A DNA stretch of 64,000 nucleotides from Agarophyton chilense (Eukaryota > Rhodophyta > Florideophyceae > Gracilariales > Gracilariaceae). The notes beneath the pieces were generated by a model. The model saw only the letters and a list, made by a program, of their open reading frames with translations, did no database searches and was not told the DNA's origin. The stretch covers positions 558,001 to 622,000 of the forward strand of contig JARGXX010000031.1 in the NCBI GenBank assembly GCA_030374765.1, given 5' to 3'. Positions 47,020 through 58,915 of the stretch are shown piece after piece. The translations under genes and the position numbers were made by a program. Position 1 is the stretch's first letter, and each line of letters opens with the position of its first letter.

Positions 47020-47653
47020 TGTCGTATAGTGGCAAAAGGGCTGACCTTTGAGGTTGTCGATATACTACACTGACCTTGTAGGGGATGGATGCGAGGGATC
47101 ATCGGCCATGCAGCTCCGGGCGAGCTACCATCTAGGTGTTGTCAGCCACGTGTAGTGTTGACATGTACCTTCCGGTTGATTAATTGTTAGTAATTGTAAT
47201 TTTAATTATATTTATTTTAGTACAGTAGTGGAGTGGCCACCTGGCACTGTAGGAAGTGCTGGCCAGGTCTCTGACACTAGGTCAGAGACCGTGCCTTACT
47301 GACACCTCCCGGGTGATCTGGAGAGTGCACTCCACTGAATATAGGGAACAGCATCTCCCCCATCCTAATCTGATAAAGACAGGCACCACTTGGGTCACGA
47401 CTATACATTTTGGTTTATCGTTTCTCAACTACCACACAGGCTTTCCCGTGCGTCGATGCCTACCATCGTTCACCTACACGTTATAGGCTAGTTGCCCCGC
47501 CGTTTTCCTCTGCGGGTTTTCACGGTGCCCTGTTACCATCGAGGTTTATTACGTCTAACTTCTAAGGTTGAGCGTCACCACGCTCCCAACGATTGAGCGT
47601 CACCACGCTCCCGAGACAAGACAGTAGCATACCCAAGAGGTGATTGTTCGAAA
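47020..47653 (+). repeat. Element C 5' LTR (634 bp)
   Basis: It starts TGTCGTATA. The 3' LTR ends TATACGACA, the exact inverse complement, which fixes the element ends. The first 621 bp differ from the 3' LTR at one position (47024). The last 13 bp (ending CGAAA) differ at four positions. A 24-bp block with an internal GAGCGT/ACGCTC hairpin is duplicated in tandem at 47567-47614. The flanks (atctc on the left, tggac on the right) show no target-site duplication. A primer-binding-like TGGTCTCCCGACT follows at 47657. Confidence 0.93.
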
Positions 47654-47728
47654 TTTTGGTCTCCCGACTTAGAAAGCATTTTTAGGTTTCGTCGTACCTT
47701 CACGGGTCACACGAGATTCCGAGAAGGA

Positions 47729-50011
47729 GTGGACGGTTGGACACCTACATGGTTTCAGGAAATCCCGCAAAGCAATACAGGATACCACGATTGGTCACAA
47801 ATGGAACGACCTAAAAGGAATACGCGTGGTGCGAGCGCCCCACCAAGCCATAAAGGTCTTAAAAGAGCCTCATTGGCTCAACCGATTCTGGAAAACCCCG
47901 AGGAGCTGCTCCGGCACCCTCGGGACAAAACCGTAAAGCTACATGGTCCGCCTCCTATGGCAACGGAACCTCAAAGGGAATTACCAATTGAGGTTGCAGC
48001 GGAGGAGCTTTGGCCTTAGCTCGAAGAGCGAGCGAAACCGCTCGTCACCCTCGCGGTCGAGGGTGCATTAACCGTATAGGAGAAGTCGGATACCCGGATG
48101 GTTCCGCCCTCAATTGACGTCGATGCATCTACCCGTATTGTGGTTGACCGAGCAGCTCAAGAGCTATCGGACAGGATACCTGAAATGGTGAAACAGTATC
48201 TCTGTACAGATGCTAGAGAGCATGTTTACCGCGCTGTGCAGAACCTTTGGGTCTCCGAGGGACTCGCAGAATCCCGACCTACACAGGTGAAAATCGCAAC
48301 GCGCATACCACTAGGGTTCCAAATGGGTCATTCCACCAATTTCAAACACTTAAAAACTGATATTGAGTACCTACAAGGTCCAAGGCAGAGTCAAGAGGTC
48401 CCGGGGAAGTTAGATCCTCAAGACATTTGTCTGCCACCAATTACTGGTTTCGTTCAAAAGGATAGCCAGGGAGGTGGTCCCAAGGACCGTTCGTCTGACT
48501 CGTTGGATGAGCGACGAAGAAACCGAAAAGGGAAGAAGCGGAGGTCGAAGAGGGGAAAGAATCGAGAGGGTGATTCAGACCCCGACTCGTCAGACTCCAA
48601 TTCCGATACGAGTTCATCGTCGGATGATGATGGTAAAGGTAAAAAGAAGAAGAAACCGAACAGGTCGACGAATAAGTCGTCGAAAAAGAAGCGAAAGGGT
48701 AAAAAGCGATACAATGAGTCGCCCGACTCTGAGGCGGACACCGAAATGGACCTGGAGGTGCACCAACCGTTGAACAATAAGTTCACCAAAGCGGTTGATT
48801 ACAGGACTTATCGGTTGATCAAGAAGTCTTCTGAATACACCCAAGAGGTTGCTCAGAAGATTACTAAGTACCACAAGAAGCTCAGCTTCCAAATGGGTGA
48901 CACAACCTTCACAGGTACAGATCCTATTGCGGTGATTGAGTTTCTACAGAAGTTAAAGCTTGCATGTGACCAAAATTGGGTTTTCCGAGGGCGCTGCTAT
49001 GTGGGTATTTCAGTTTTACCTGAAAAGACAAGCCTACTACTTGCTGCAGGGTAGGCTCCGCGGCAATACTTTAGCGATGAAGGAGGATGGCACAGAGATG
49101 TTTGAGTCATACCCAGAGATGGTCAATTTCCTTTTTGAAACATACACCACCGATGAGGTTATCCAAGAGGCTTATTCGGAAGTCCTCGCCTACCATCAAA
49201 GGTCTGGGCAAAACGAATCGGAGTTTTCGCTCGCGCTGTGGAATCTGGCAACCCGTTGTGGAAATGTGTTCACTACTTCTAGGTTAAAGTCGCTATTTGC
49301 CGAAAATGTCGACAAAGCGATCCGTTCCCAGGTACGCAACTACATGGCCACTAACCTAAAGGTAGAATACAACTGGCTGGCTCGATACTCCCAGGGCCTT
49401 GGAGATACCCTCCGCCTGGGAAAGAGACCAGCCGTGCCTCCAATCTCGAAGGATAAATCGAAAAGGTCGGCTTGGAAATTGAAGACACCACAACCTCGGA
49501 GGGTAGCTCGCACATCGAAGTACCTACAAGGACCGCTATCCACTTGGTAGCGACCCAGGGGCAGTTCTCGAAACCTTCGACGGTAGGAAATTGGTCCTCA
49601 ACGCGTACACCAAACTCGGTACAATCGCTGCCAAGTGCGGTGAGCTCGCATAGGATGCAGAGAGCGAGCTCCCATAACTCGCCACCCACATCCTACGCCA
49701 CTGCTCCTACCAACCAGGTGCCGAAGCCCCCCTCAATGGTAACGCGAGATCCCCAAACTGGAGGCCTCGTTTGCTGGTTCTGTCTCGCGACAGACCATTT
49801 GGAAAACAATTGCGCTAACTTACCTCCATGGATGAGAGACCAGTTGATTTAGGCTCGCATGCAGAATCAACAACGCCTCTATGGGTCTTCAACGCAAGCA
49901 CCAAATAGGTTCCAACCACGTGCACCGGTACAGGTCAATACCATCGAGGAAACACCAAATTTGGACTCAACCCCTCCCGTACAGGAGGAAAAAACTGAGC
50001 GGTTGGCGTAA
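47729..50011 (+). pseudogene. Element C gag, broken
   Basis: A leader frame (47729-48019) ends in TAG, and another in-frame TAG lies at 48075. The likely gag ATG is 48098. A Ser/Asp and Lys-rich block (48480-48700) precedes a capsid-type domain (FTGTDPIAVIEFLQKLKLAC, AAMWVFQFYLKRQ, SEFSLALWNLATRCG), followed by a zinc knuckle CWFCLATDHLENNC (near 49775). A +1 change at 48976-48986 and a -1 change within 49472-49550 are needed to read it through; both occur at the same places in element B. A private TAG (49850) follows the zinc knuckle. The gag stop is TAA (50009-50011). Confidence 0.82.
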
Positions 50012-53000
50012 TTGCCGAACCCAACCTGCAATCGGAAGGCCAATCGATACCCATAACCTTGAAGGTGGAAGAGAACACCTCACAACCAGTTCCGGTTTGT
50101 CACATGAAGTACAACAACTATTAAGTACGTGCTTCAATGTGTTTCTACGATCGCCTTGCGGTTCCGGTCACCAGCGTGTTGGTTACGGGGGCCAGCCCAA
50201 ACGTGCTGAACTCTCGCGTCATACCTGAGGCGGTACTTCGGAAGTTGAGCCGACCTCCGGACTACAACCCGCTGGTGGATGCAAATGAGCGTCCATTAAA
50301 CCTTCGAGGTATGCTCACCACTGTGGTGCAGCTCGGACACCTCAAGGTAAGACTGCAATTCTTTGTTGTCGACCGTTTACCAACAGACTGCCTACTAGGT
50401 ACGAAATTCATTGACAGACATGTCAAAGCAATCCTTCCTGGTTCCCATACCGTCGCCCTACGTCAGGGGGGAAGAATAGCCATTTTAGGTAATACGGAAA
50501 CCAAACGGGGATGGTTCGTCAAACAGAAGAAGACAATATCCACCGGAACGCTCTCCAACAAAGTGCACTTTACCGAACAGGTTGTTATCCCGCCAATGTC
50601 CCAAATATTGGTACCGGTGTCGTGTGCGACCTCCGGGCTGGTCATACTACAAAACCATCCGTGGTTAGCATATCGACACCTCACCTTGATGGCCAACGGG
50701 ATTGTCGACAACATCCCAAATCAACCCTTGAAGGTGTGTCTCAGCAACTTCAGCAGTCATGACGTGAAGTTGCCGAAAAATACCAATTTTGGCATCGCAC
50801 TACCGGTATCACAAGGGTCCTTCACCGTAGCTCACACTGATCTCGGAGAGGTCGCCTTCGACAAGAAAGGGGGGTGCGCAAATGCGTCCACAACCACAAA
50901 GGTATCGATAAATACCAACTTGGAAGCGAAAGTAACCGATACGGCATCGGTAGACAAAGAAGAGAAACCGGACCCTGAGAGGCAATGGCAAGATACAGTA
51001 CAGATCGGTGAAGAAAACGGCCAACTGCGGGGCCGTATTATCGACCTTCTGGAGGAGTTCGAAACCATGTGGTCAGGCCATCTGGGCCAAATTAAGGCCA
51101 CAAAGCATTGCATCGAGCTCCTCCCTGACTCGAAGCCGATTTACCAGCAACCATACCGAGCAGGTCCGAAGGCGAGAGAGATAGAACTCAAAGAAGTGGA
51201 GCGAATGCTCCAAGAAGGGGTAATTGAACCAGCCAACTCAGATTAGGCTAGTTCCGTGGTTCTGGTTCAGAAGAAAGGGGGTAACCGTATGAGGTTTTGT
51301 GTGGACTACAGGGGGCTCAATAGCGTGACCATCAAGGATTCCTTCCCGATACCTAGAATGGATGAGTGCATCGACTCCTTGGGAGATGCGCAGATATTTA
51401 CCACGTTGGATGCCTATTGTGGTTATTGGCAGATACCCGTAGGTGAGGAAGATCGAGAGAAAACGACCTTCACGTGCTATGCAGGTTTGTTTCACTTCAC
51501 GGGGATTCCTTTCGGGTTGCACAATGCTCCAGCCACCTTTCAAAGGGCGCTGGACATCATCCTTTCGAAGATTAAGTGAATAACCGCCTTGGTATACATC
51601 GATGATGTAATCATTTACTCCAGATCGGTATAAGAGCAGTTTGCTCAGGTACGCACCGTACTAACCCTCCTAGCTGAGGCGGGGGTGACGCTGAAACTAC
51701 GCAAATGCGTCTTTTTTACCAGAACGGTTGAATACCTGGGCCACATCATCGGCCCTGGTACCCTAGAGGCTGCTTCGAGCAACATTAGAGAAGTACCGGA
51801 GATCAAAGTGCCACGATACCTGACAGACGTACGATCCTTTATAGGTTTATGCAACGTCTATCGTCGCTTCGTGAAGGGATTCGCAAAAACAGCGGCTCCT
51901 TCAACAAGAAGCTCCAGAAAGGTGAACCTGAACGGTTTGAGAATCTATCTAACGACGAAATGGATACCTTTGAGGAATTGAAACGAGCGCTGTGGTCGCC
52001 GCCAATCTTAGTGTTACCGAAAACAGTTCCACCGTACACGCTGGGTACAGGTGCTTCGCATGCCCAAATTGGTTGTTGTCTCATGCAGGAGCAGCACAAC
52101 GGAGACAAATTGCCTATAGGATACTGGAGCCGCGCTATGAATGAGGCGGAGCAGAACTACACGGTAGCCTAGAAGGAATGTCTAGCAGTTGTGTGGAGCA
52201 TGTTGATGCTTTATCCATACCTTTATGGTGAGCGCTTTACGCTTCGCACGGAACACGACGCCTTAAGATGGATTATCGGACTAGCAGATGCGTCTGGTAG
52301 ACTTGCCCGTTGGAGGTTGAGACTCTCGGAGTTTGAATACGACGTACAGTACCGTCCAGGTATCAAGCACAACATAGCTGACGCTATGTCACGCTAAAAC
52401 ACCTCAGGGTTAGAGACAGAACCCGTGGACGATGATATACCTTTCTTTTTGGTGTCATGAAACCAAAATGGTACCGGCGAACACCTAGAAAGATGTTGGG
52501 ACTTACATGAAGAAGGTGCCTTGCGGAACACCGACATGGCAACGCAGATACTGACCCTAGAGGAAACGAACGTCATGCCCGTAACACGAGAGGAATTTCT
52601 ACGAGAACAGGCCCAGGATGCGTACTGCAGAACCCTGGCTGACCAAATTGGTTTCAAAGGATCACAAACCGATGTGGACAACAATGGGTACATCGTGAGA
52701 AGGTCAAAATTGGATGGCAGCCTTCAAAAGGTGGTTCCAAAGGCGCTTCGCCCGAGAGTCTTGTATTTCGTGGACTACCCGCGACAATCGGGACACCCCG
52801 GTGCCACCAGGATGTCTCACACATTGAGGCAACAGTGCTATTGGCCTCATATGGCCCATGATGTCTATACCTTTGTAGGTCAATGCGAATCTTATGTTCG
52901 TACCGGCGGTGGTATTCGAAAGTATCGAAAGTATCTCAAGCTTTTTCCAGGAGCAGGTCCGCTGGAGTTTGTTGCGATAGACCTTCTAGGACCACTTCCC

Positions 53001-54298
53001 AAGACCAATAATGGATATCAGCACATTCTGGTGATCACCGACAGGTTCTCGAAGCTCACGATAGCGATACCCCTAAAGGAAGCGAATTCAACAACGCCGG
53101 CGATCGCGTTCCTCAACAATTGGGACTACCCGTATGGTGCACCACTACACCTACTCACCAATAATGGTTCAAACCTGGCATCGAAGTTCTTCGAAGCAGT
53201 CTGTAACCTCTTGGGTATCAAGCACTATTTCACGACTGCCTACCACCCGCAGACAAATGGACAGGTCGAGCGCTTTAACCACACATTGGTATCAAGGCTA
53301 CGACACTATACAGAAGAGAATCAAACTGGGTGGGATGAGCTGGTGCAACCGCTCACCTACTCCTATAACCTTCAGGTACACCGGTCAACGCATATCACTC
53401 CCTTTGATTTGGTTCTTTCGCGACACCCCCCAGGTATTGTAGTGCATGGAGATCATAACACCAGCACTGCAGCTGGCGCACTGACCCCTGCCCAGGTCAA
53501 GCGGAATACCCTTGTGAGGTTGAGGAGGGCTCTCAAACATGCAGAGAGCCGCCTCACTGCAGCCCAGAAGCGATACAAGGCCGACTACGACCGTAGGGTA
53601 ACCAAAGTGGTCTCCGTATCTTCGGGACAATATGTCTACATAGAAAACCCACCTTCATGTAAAAGACCACGACCGGGTGACGAAGCAGACGATGAAGCTA
53701 TTGACAGAGATATCAATTCGAAGCTTCTACCCCAATCAGTGGGACCTTATAAGGTATTGAACGCATCAGACCACACCGTTACGGTTGACCAAGATGGAAT
53801 ACCGAATACGAAATCAATTGACCGTATTACGGTAGCACCTGAAACGGTTCAACATCGCATGGAGGCGGGCACCTCATCCCGAGAGCCTAGAGCGGTAGCT
53901 CTGCGCACTCGACCCTCGGAGGACCCCACCCCAATTGAGGTGAATGATGACCTTCAACGGATGATCCGGATTACAAACCTCTAACAGGGACGGAAATTGA
54001 ACCTCAAGCGGTAGCAGAGGAAGCTCCCGACCCGACTCTTACACACAAAGCTCCCAACTCGGGACATATGAACCCTCGAGGTAGCGTTCCCCCGAAAGAT
54101 CACGACCGAACCTCAGAGGAATTTCCAGTTGACCGTCTAGTGGGCCACACGCGAACCTACAATGGTCTGAAGTACACCGTAAGGTGGTACGGCTGGGGGC
54201 CAGAAGGGGACACCCTCGAACTCCCAGCCGCAATACCCCCACACTTCGGTATCAGGTATTGTCGCCGTCGCAAGGAGCCGATGACTGCAGACGGCTAA
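50012..54298 (+). pseudogene. Element C pol (PR-RT-RNase H-IN-chromodomain), dead
   Basis: The order matches element B. The protease motif reads VLVTGASPN, so the catalytic Asp is Val. RT (51060-51900) keeps VYIDDVIIY. RNase H is at 51950-52400. The integrase frame (52521-53984) is intact for 487 codons, but its second zinc Cys is Tyr (CESY) and its second catalytic Asp is Asn (LLTNNGSN). A chromodomain is at 54120-54290 (EEFPVDRLVGHTRTY, VRWYGWGPEG). Nonsense codons lie at 50122, 51244, 51577, 51631, 52170, 52395 and 52458; frameshifts lie near 51897 and 53960. The protein cannot work, although the LTRs look young. Confidence 0.9.
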
Positions 54299-55039
54299 CC
54301 TTATACCTTCGAGGTATTCAGGCCTAAAGAAGGGGGAGAAAAGACGTCGTTTTCCGCATAAGGTGCATGCATCTGCGTGTCAGATTACCTACAAGGAAGG
54401 ATACGAAAGAACAACCGAATGTAACAGTAGAAGAGACAAGAAGAGACAACAATTTACTTTAATAAGGAAACACTAAGGAAGTCAATTGGCAGGCGGCCGC
54501 CACAAGAACCTCAAAGGTGAAGCGACAGAAAGTTTAGCTCCAAATCCGGGAGTAGAACGACCTTTCGGTTTAGGAGCAGTGGGATCAGGAAGATCCGTGT
54601 TAATGACTACCCACCGAGGAAAAATTGCAGAAATGATAGCAGCCATCGAACTAGGAGGTAACGTAGGAGCGGTAGCCCCGCTACTGGGGAGAGGAGTCGA
54701 AACCAACATAGGTTGAACGGTGGGCTATGCGGAAGCAGAATCGCAAGCACGCAGGAGCCCACTACCGAAAAGGTGTCCGCGAACGCGCTATTCACACTGC
54801 ATCGTTCTCATGACAGTCCCTACCTGAATGGTTGTCGCTCATTTCGTGCGCCGCCGTCGTCGCTCGCCCTCCCCAACCGACACTGGCGCCGAGTTCTGAA
54901 CCTCAAGGGATCGCGCGTCGCGCACCGTGAACAACCGCCGGCGGACACCACTCCGATGCCTGCGCCGCTGTCGCTCGCTACACCTCAATAATTTGATAGA
55001 AGGAGACACGGGGCGTGTCTCACGGGTAGGAAGGGGGTC
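54299..55039 (+). other. Element C 3' UTR with conserved short ORF and PPT
   Basis: A purine tract (54331-54346) is shared with B. A 76-codon frame (54486-54716) reads PFGLGAVGSGRSVLMTTHRG and AAIELGGNVGAVAPLLGRG; the homologous block in B (about 17350-17515) is broken. The minus strand is also open (54482-54709). I recognise no family. A polypurine tract (AGGAAGGGGGTC, about 55029-55039) directly precedes the 3' LTR. Confidence 0.5.
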
Positions 55040-55673
55040 TGTCTTATAGTGGCAAAAGGGCTGACCTTTGAGGTTGTCGATATACTACACTGACCTTGTA
55101 GGGGATGGATGCGAGGGATCATCGGCCATGCAGCTCCGGGCGAGCTACCATCTAGGTGTTGTCAGCCACGTGTAGTGTTGACATGTACCTTCCGGTTGAT
55201 TAATTGTTAGTAATTGTAATTTTAATTATATTTATTTTAGTACAGTAGTGGAGTGGCCACCTGGCACTGTAGGAAGTGCTGGCCAGGTCTCTGACACTAG
55301 GTCAGAGACCGTGCCTTACTGACACCTCCCGGGTGATCTGGAGAGTGCACTCCACTGAATATAGGGAACAGCATCTCCCCCATCCTAATCTGATAAAGAC
55401 AGGCACCACTTGGGTCACGACTATACATTTTGGTTTATCGTTTCTCAACTACCACACAGGCTTTCCCGTGCGTCGATGCCTACCATCGTTCACCTACACG
55501 TTATAGGCTAGTTGCCCCGCCGTTTTCCTCTGCGGGTTTTCACGGTGCCCTGTTACCATCGAGGTTTATTACGTCTAACTTCTAAGGTTGAGCGTCACCA
55601 CGCTCCCAACGATTGAGCGTCACCACGCTCCCGAGACAAGACAGTAGCATACCCAAGAGGTGAGTATACGACA
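55040..55673 (+). repeat. Element C 3' LTR (634 bp)
   Basis: A direct repeat of 47020-47653 at a constant offset of 8020 bp. It starts TGTCTTATA (one change from the outer terminus) and ends in the canonical TATACGACA. It carries the same 24-bp tandem duplication. Confidence 0.93.
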
Positions 55674-58249
55674 TGGACGGCCTATGACCAGCATTCGCTC
55701 TTAGATGGCCTACAGCTTGTTCTTTTTCTATTCTTCGTGTTTTTATAAGTCGTTTCTAGCCTCTTGCAAATCAAAAAGAAGCTTTTTAACTTCTTTAACA
55801 TCGTCTTGTACACCGAACATCTTAGTTAGCATGCTTTCGTTCAATTTGAATTCGTTGTGTAAACAATTATATCAGTTTTGACTTTTTTCTCGTCTATTTC
55901 TTTATCAATCTTTTATTGTTTTCACCAAAGCGTCTTTGACGATTTTAAATGTCTTTTAATTCTTAAAGTATGCAGCTTAGCAAATATGTGTGCATTGTTA
56001 GCTATTGTTACAATGCATATAATAATATCCTTCTTAGCAGTAAAAAAAACGCTTTTAAATCGCTTTTCGTTCTTTTTAGCGTCTGCTGGGATGAAAGTTG
56101 TAGCTACTTCAGCTGCGTTAGAATTATTAGTTGTCTAACTAGCAGAAGTTGTGGCAGTGGGAGATATTGAAGTGGACAAGGTGGTGATTTAAACATTGCT
56201 AGGGTTTGTCGTAGAAAAATAGAGGAGCAGGGTGGTATTGTACTAAAATGGTGCGGAAGATGAACCGGATGTGTTGGGCACACACAGAAGGGTGAGTATA
56301 GTGGTTTATAGGCGTTTGGAAGAGATTGATAGAATGATGTAGACAGCTTTGAAAAGGATGAGGGCAAGAGAAGGTGGATCATGCGCTGGGAGTTTCTGGT
56401 GGAGCGAAACATCTTGGGTTTTTGGCAGGGTGTTAGACCGCATGGTCTTTGGGTCTGCTAATTGCTTTCCCTCCATAGATTGGTGCGTTGAGGAAGACTG
56501 ACGGGGCGGGCTTCTTGCTGTTGTTGCCATGCGAGCAGCTCTGGTTCAGTGCCTCTGTTACATATGGAGGTACTTATTGAATATTTTGGCGGGAACTCGG
56601 TATCGTTGCTCAAAGCAATTGCAGTAAGGTTGTGAGCAAACATTCACAATTGAGCAATGTTTGTCACAGCCTTTTCCAGTATTTCTGTAAATATTTGTGA
56701 TGCTGTCATTTCAATGCACATATCTGCAATTCTATTTGCTGAAAACTGCAGCCGTAAACTTGCTACTACTACAAACACAATATGACCGAAAGGCAAGTAC
56801 TCTGAAGAATATGTCGAGCTATGGGGCCCTGAATACGTCGATACGTGTAGGTCGGAGCAGGATATACAAAAAAGTAATGGTCGTGGATGCCATGAGCGCT
56901 TGACTGTGTTGGTTTATGCTTGTTTCGGAGAGGATCGTGTCCTGCTGGAGAAAGACATGTGTGAGATGGCATCTCAAGGAAGACATGACCTTTTCTACTC
57001 GTGTAGAAAGTACATCTTTGAGAAGTGCAAGCTTGAGTACCCGTGAAGGCTGGGTGAATGGTGGTGGATGGCCGAATGAAAATTCTGGTATTTCGTAGTG
57101 GACGCATAGTTAAAGTGAGAAGCCTGTTCAATTCACAATAACAAATGTGAACGGTTTGATATCGATTTCCCAGGCAGATCTCGGTAGCCAAAGGAAATAT
57201 CTCTACGCGGTTCCACTTTGGTTTGACGATCAGCCCAATTGGGAATCGAACGGTTTGAGATGTTGACTTCGAAACTTCAACACTTCATCCAATACGCTGC
57301 AGAGCTTCTGCTTAAGTCAAAGGCAAGAAATGCAGATGGGAGATGCCTCGAAAACTGCAGGCATGCTCTGGTCGGCTTGTGTCGGACAGCAAAGACGCAA
57401 TTTTCGAGTATTCCTGGAAAGAGAACAATATTTCCCGAATCAGGTCCAGAGATAGGGCCTGTTGTGCTATCTGTGAGGAAAAACAGAGTGTCACACACAA
57501 AGACACGTTTCCATTTTGGAGAGACAAGAATCGCAAAAGCTAATATCTGTTCATTACGATAGTAAAAGAGGAAAAGCGACCTCGGCCTCGTTGTGTTTGA
57601 GACCAGAAACGATTTCACTTAGTACCATCTGTGGGGAGCACAGGGTGTCAATCACAAAGAAACGTTCCATTTCGCGTAGTCAAAAATCCCAAAAAGCTCA
57701 TATACGGCATTCATGATTACCAGCACCTGTTTCTTCCGAAACGTGATTTAATGTACCGATCCTAAACAACACTTGAGGGTGTTCCTGAGTTACGCAGCGT
57801 AACGAATCGGTTTCGAAACAGGGAGTAGTTCCTCAGGAACATTGCGAGAAACAGCTCCAGAAGTCAGAAACGGTGATTTGCCTTGACTGCAAGTATGGTT
57901 GAACCTGTTAGCTAGAGCCAGATTTGCAACTATTTCCGCAGAACATTCTTCGCTACCAAAACCGATTCGCTTTGATCGCGCTCGGGCTTCAAGTAGTGCT
58001 ATGCGCATTTACGATGTTACTGAAAAGTGTTTCTGGGATCCCAGAAAGTACTTGCTGATGATGACAAAAAGGAAAATCGACCTCGGTCTCAACGTGTTTC
58101 AGACCAAACACAATTTTACTTTTGTGACCATGCGATGAAATGCATGCTATGTAATAATATACGGACCACAGACACTACTTGTCGAAGGCTGAATTGGTAC
58201 AAGCCACAACTTCTGACTTTAGCGAGAGCAATTAATCACCTTATCCATT
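55674..58249. other. Host-like intergenic DNA with short dispersed repeats
   Basis: No gene is supported. Related copies of one ~63-bp block lie at 57484-57546 and 57641-57703. Copies of another ~57-bp block (containing GACCTCGG) lie at 57564-57620 and 58065-58125. An inverted pair around CGAATCGGTTT / AAACCGATTCG lies at about 57799 and 57957. The left end (to about 55870) may contain part of the Harbinger second gene cut by element C. Confidence 0.4.
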
Positions 58250-58744
58250 TTATCCCTGAGTGATAGCAATCTTGCGAGCGCCAGTCTCGGTTTTAAGCGG
58301 AATCATCATTTTGAGGATTCCATCCCTGTGCTCTGCCTTAATTGCGCCTTCGTCCACGTTTTCGCCAACCTTCACCTGCAATTCGTAAACCATGCTAGCG
58401 TTCTTTCCTTCACCCATTTCGACGTCGGTAGTGTTATTCTGTGCGGCATCATCCTTCTGTTCCTCGACAACTAGTCCAATCGACTTGAAACGACGCCCGG
58501 TGATGCACAGGTTGACACCGCGCATCTCAACCTCGATATGTTCCTTTTGCACACCTGGTAACTCGACTTCCAAGTGAACCTTGTCCTGCTCTCTGTGGTA
58601 TTCGTAGTTCGGAACGTGATGCTGGGTGCCATCAGAAGACCTAAAGCTGTTTTCCATTTGATCGGCTAGCTGGCGCAACCTGCGCAGCTCGCGGTTGGGG
58701 AAGGAGAACGGGAAGAGTGGCTCCATGATATTTGAGAGTTCCAT
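58250..58744 (-). CDS. Small heat-shock protein (Hsp20 / alpha-crystallin family)
   Basis: An intronless 164-codon gene. The N-terminus (EPLFPFSFPNRELRRLRQLA) resembles other sHSP arms. The alpha-crystallin domain spans about residues 45-155: VHLEVELPGVQKEHIEVEMR is the first consensus and AEHRDGILKMMIPL the second. Between them is an acidic insertion (residues about 92-114), as in some algal and fungal members. The C-terminus has KIAI, an I-x-I type motif used to link dimers. The protein is an ATP-independent chaperone that binds unfolding proteins; no targeting peptide is evident, so it is probably cytosolic. The ATG at 58744 gives the usual family length. A TATA box at 58897-58904 and heat-shock elements further upstream support heat induction. 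Confidence 0.95.
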   Translation of the reverse strand: MELSNIMEPLFPFSFPNRELRRLRQLADQMENSFRSSDGTQHHVPNYEYHREQDKVHLEVELPGVQKEHIEVEMRGVNLCITGRRFKSIGLVVEEQKDDAAQNNTTDVEMGEGKNASMVYELQVKVGENVDEGAIKAEHRDGILKMMIPLKTETGARKIAITQG

Positions 58745-58896
58745 TGATGGTTAGAGTGTAAAACGGGTTAGCGCGAGAGAGAGATCTGGTTCGCGAGTAG
58801 ATATAGCGTGTCGCACGAATGTGAGAGAGTGTTTGTGTGTGTGTGTTGATGAGTAGACAACGGCAAACGTGGTAGGGTTTTGGTGATAGTTATGGA

Positions 58897-58904
58897 TTTA
58901 TATA
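58897..58904 (-). promoter_or_regulatory. TATA box of the Hsp20 gene
   Basis: The minus strand reads TATATAAA about 153 bp upstream of the ATG, which leaves room for a 5' leader of about 120 bases. It lies directly downstream of the nearest heat-shock element. Confidence 0.7.
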
Positions 58905-58915
58905 GAGGCTCAATG

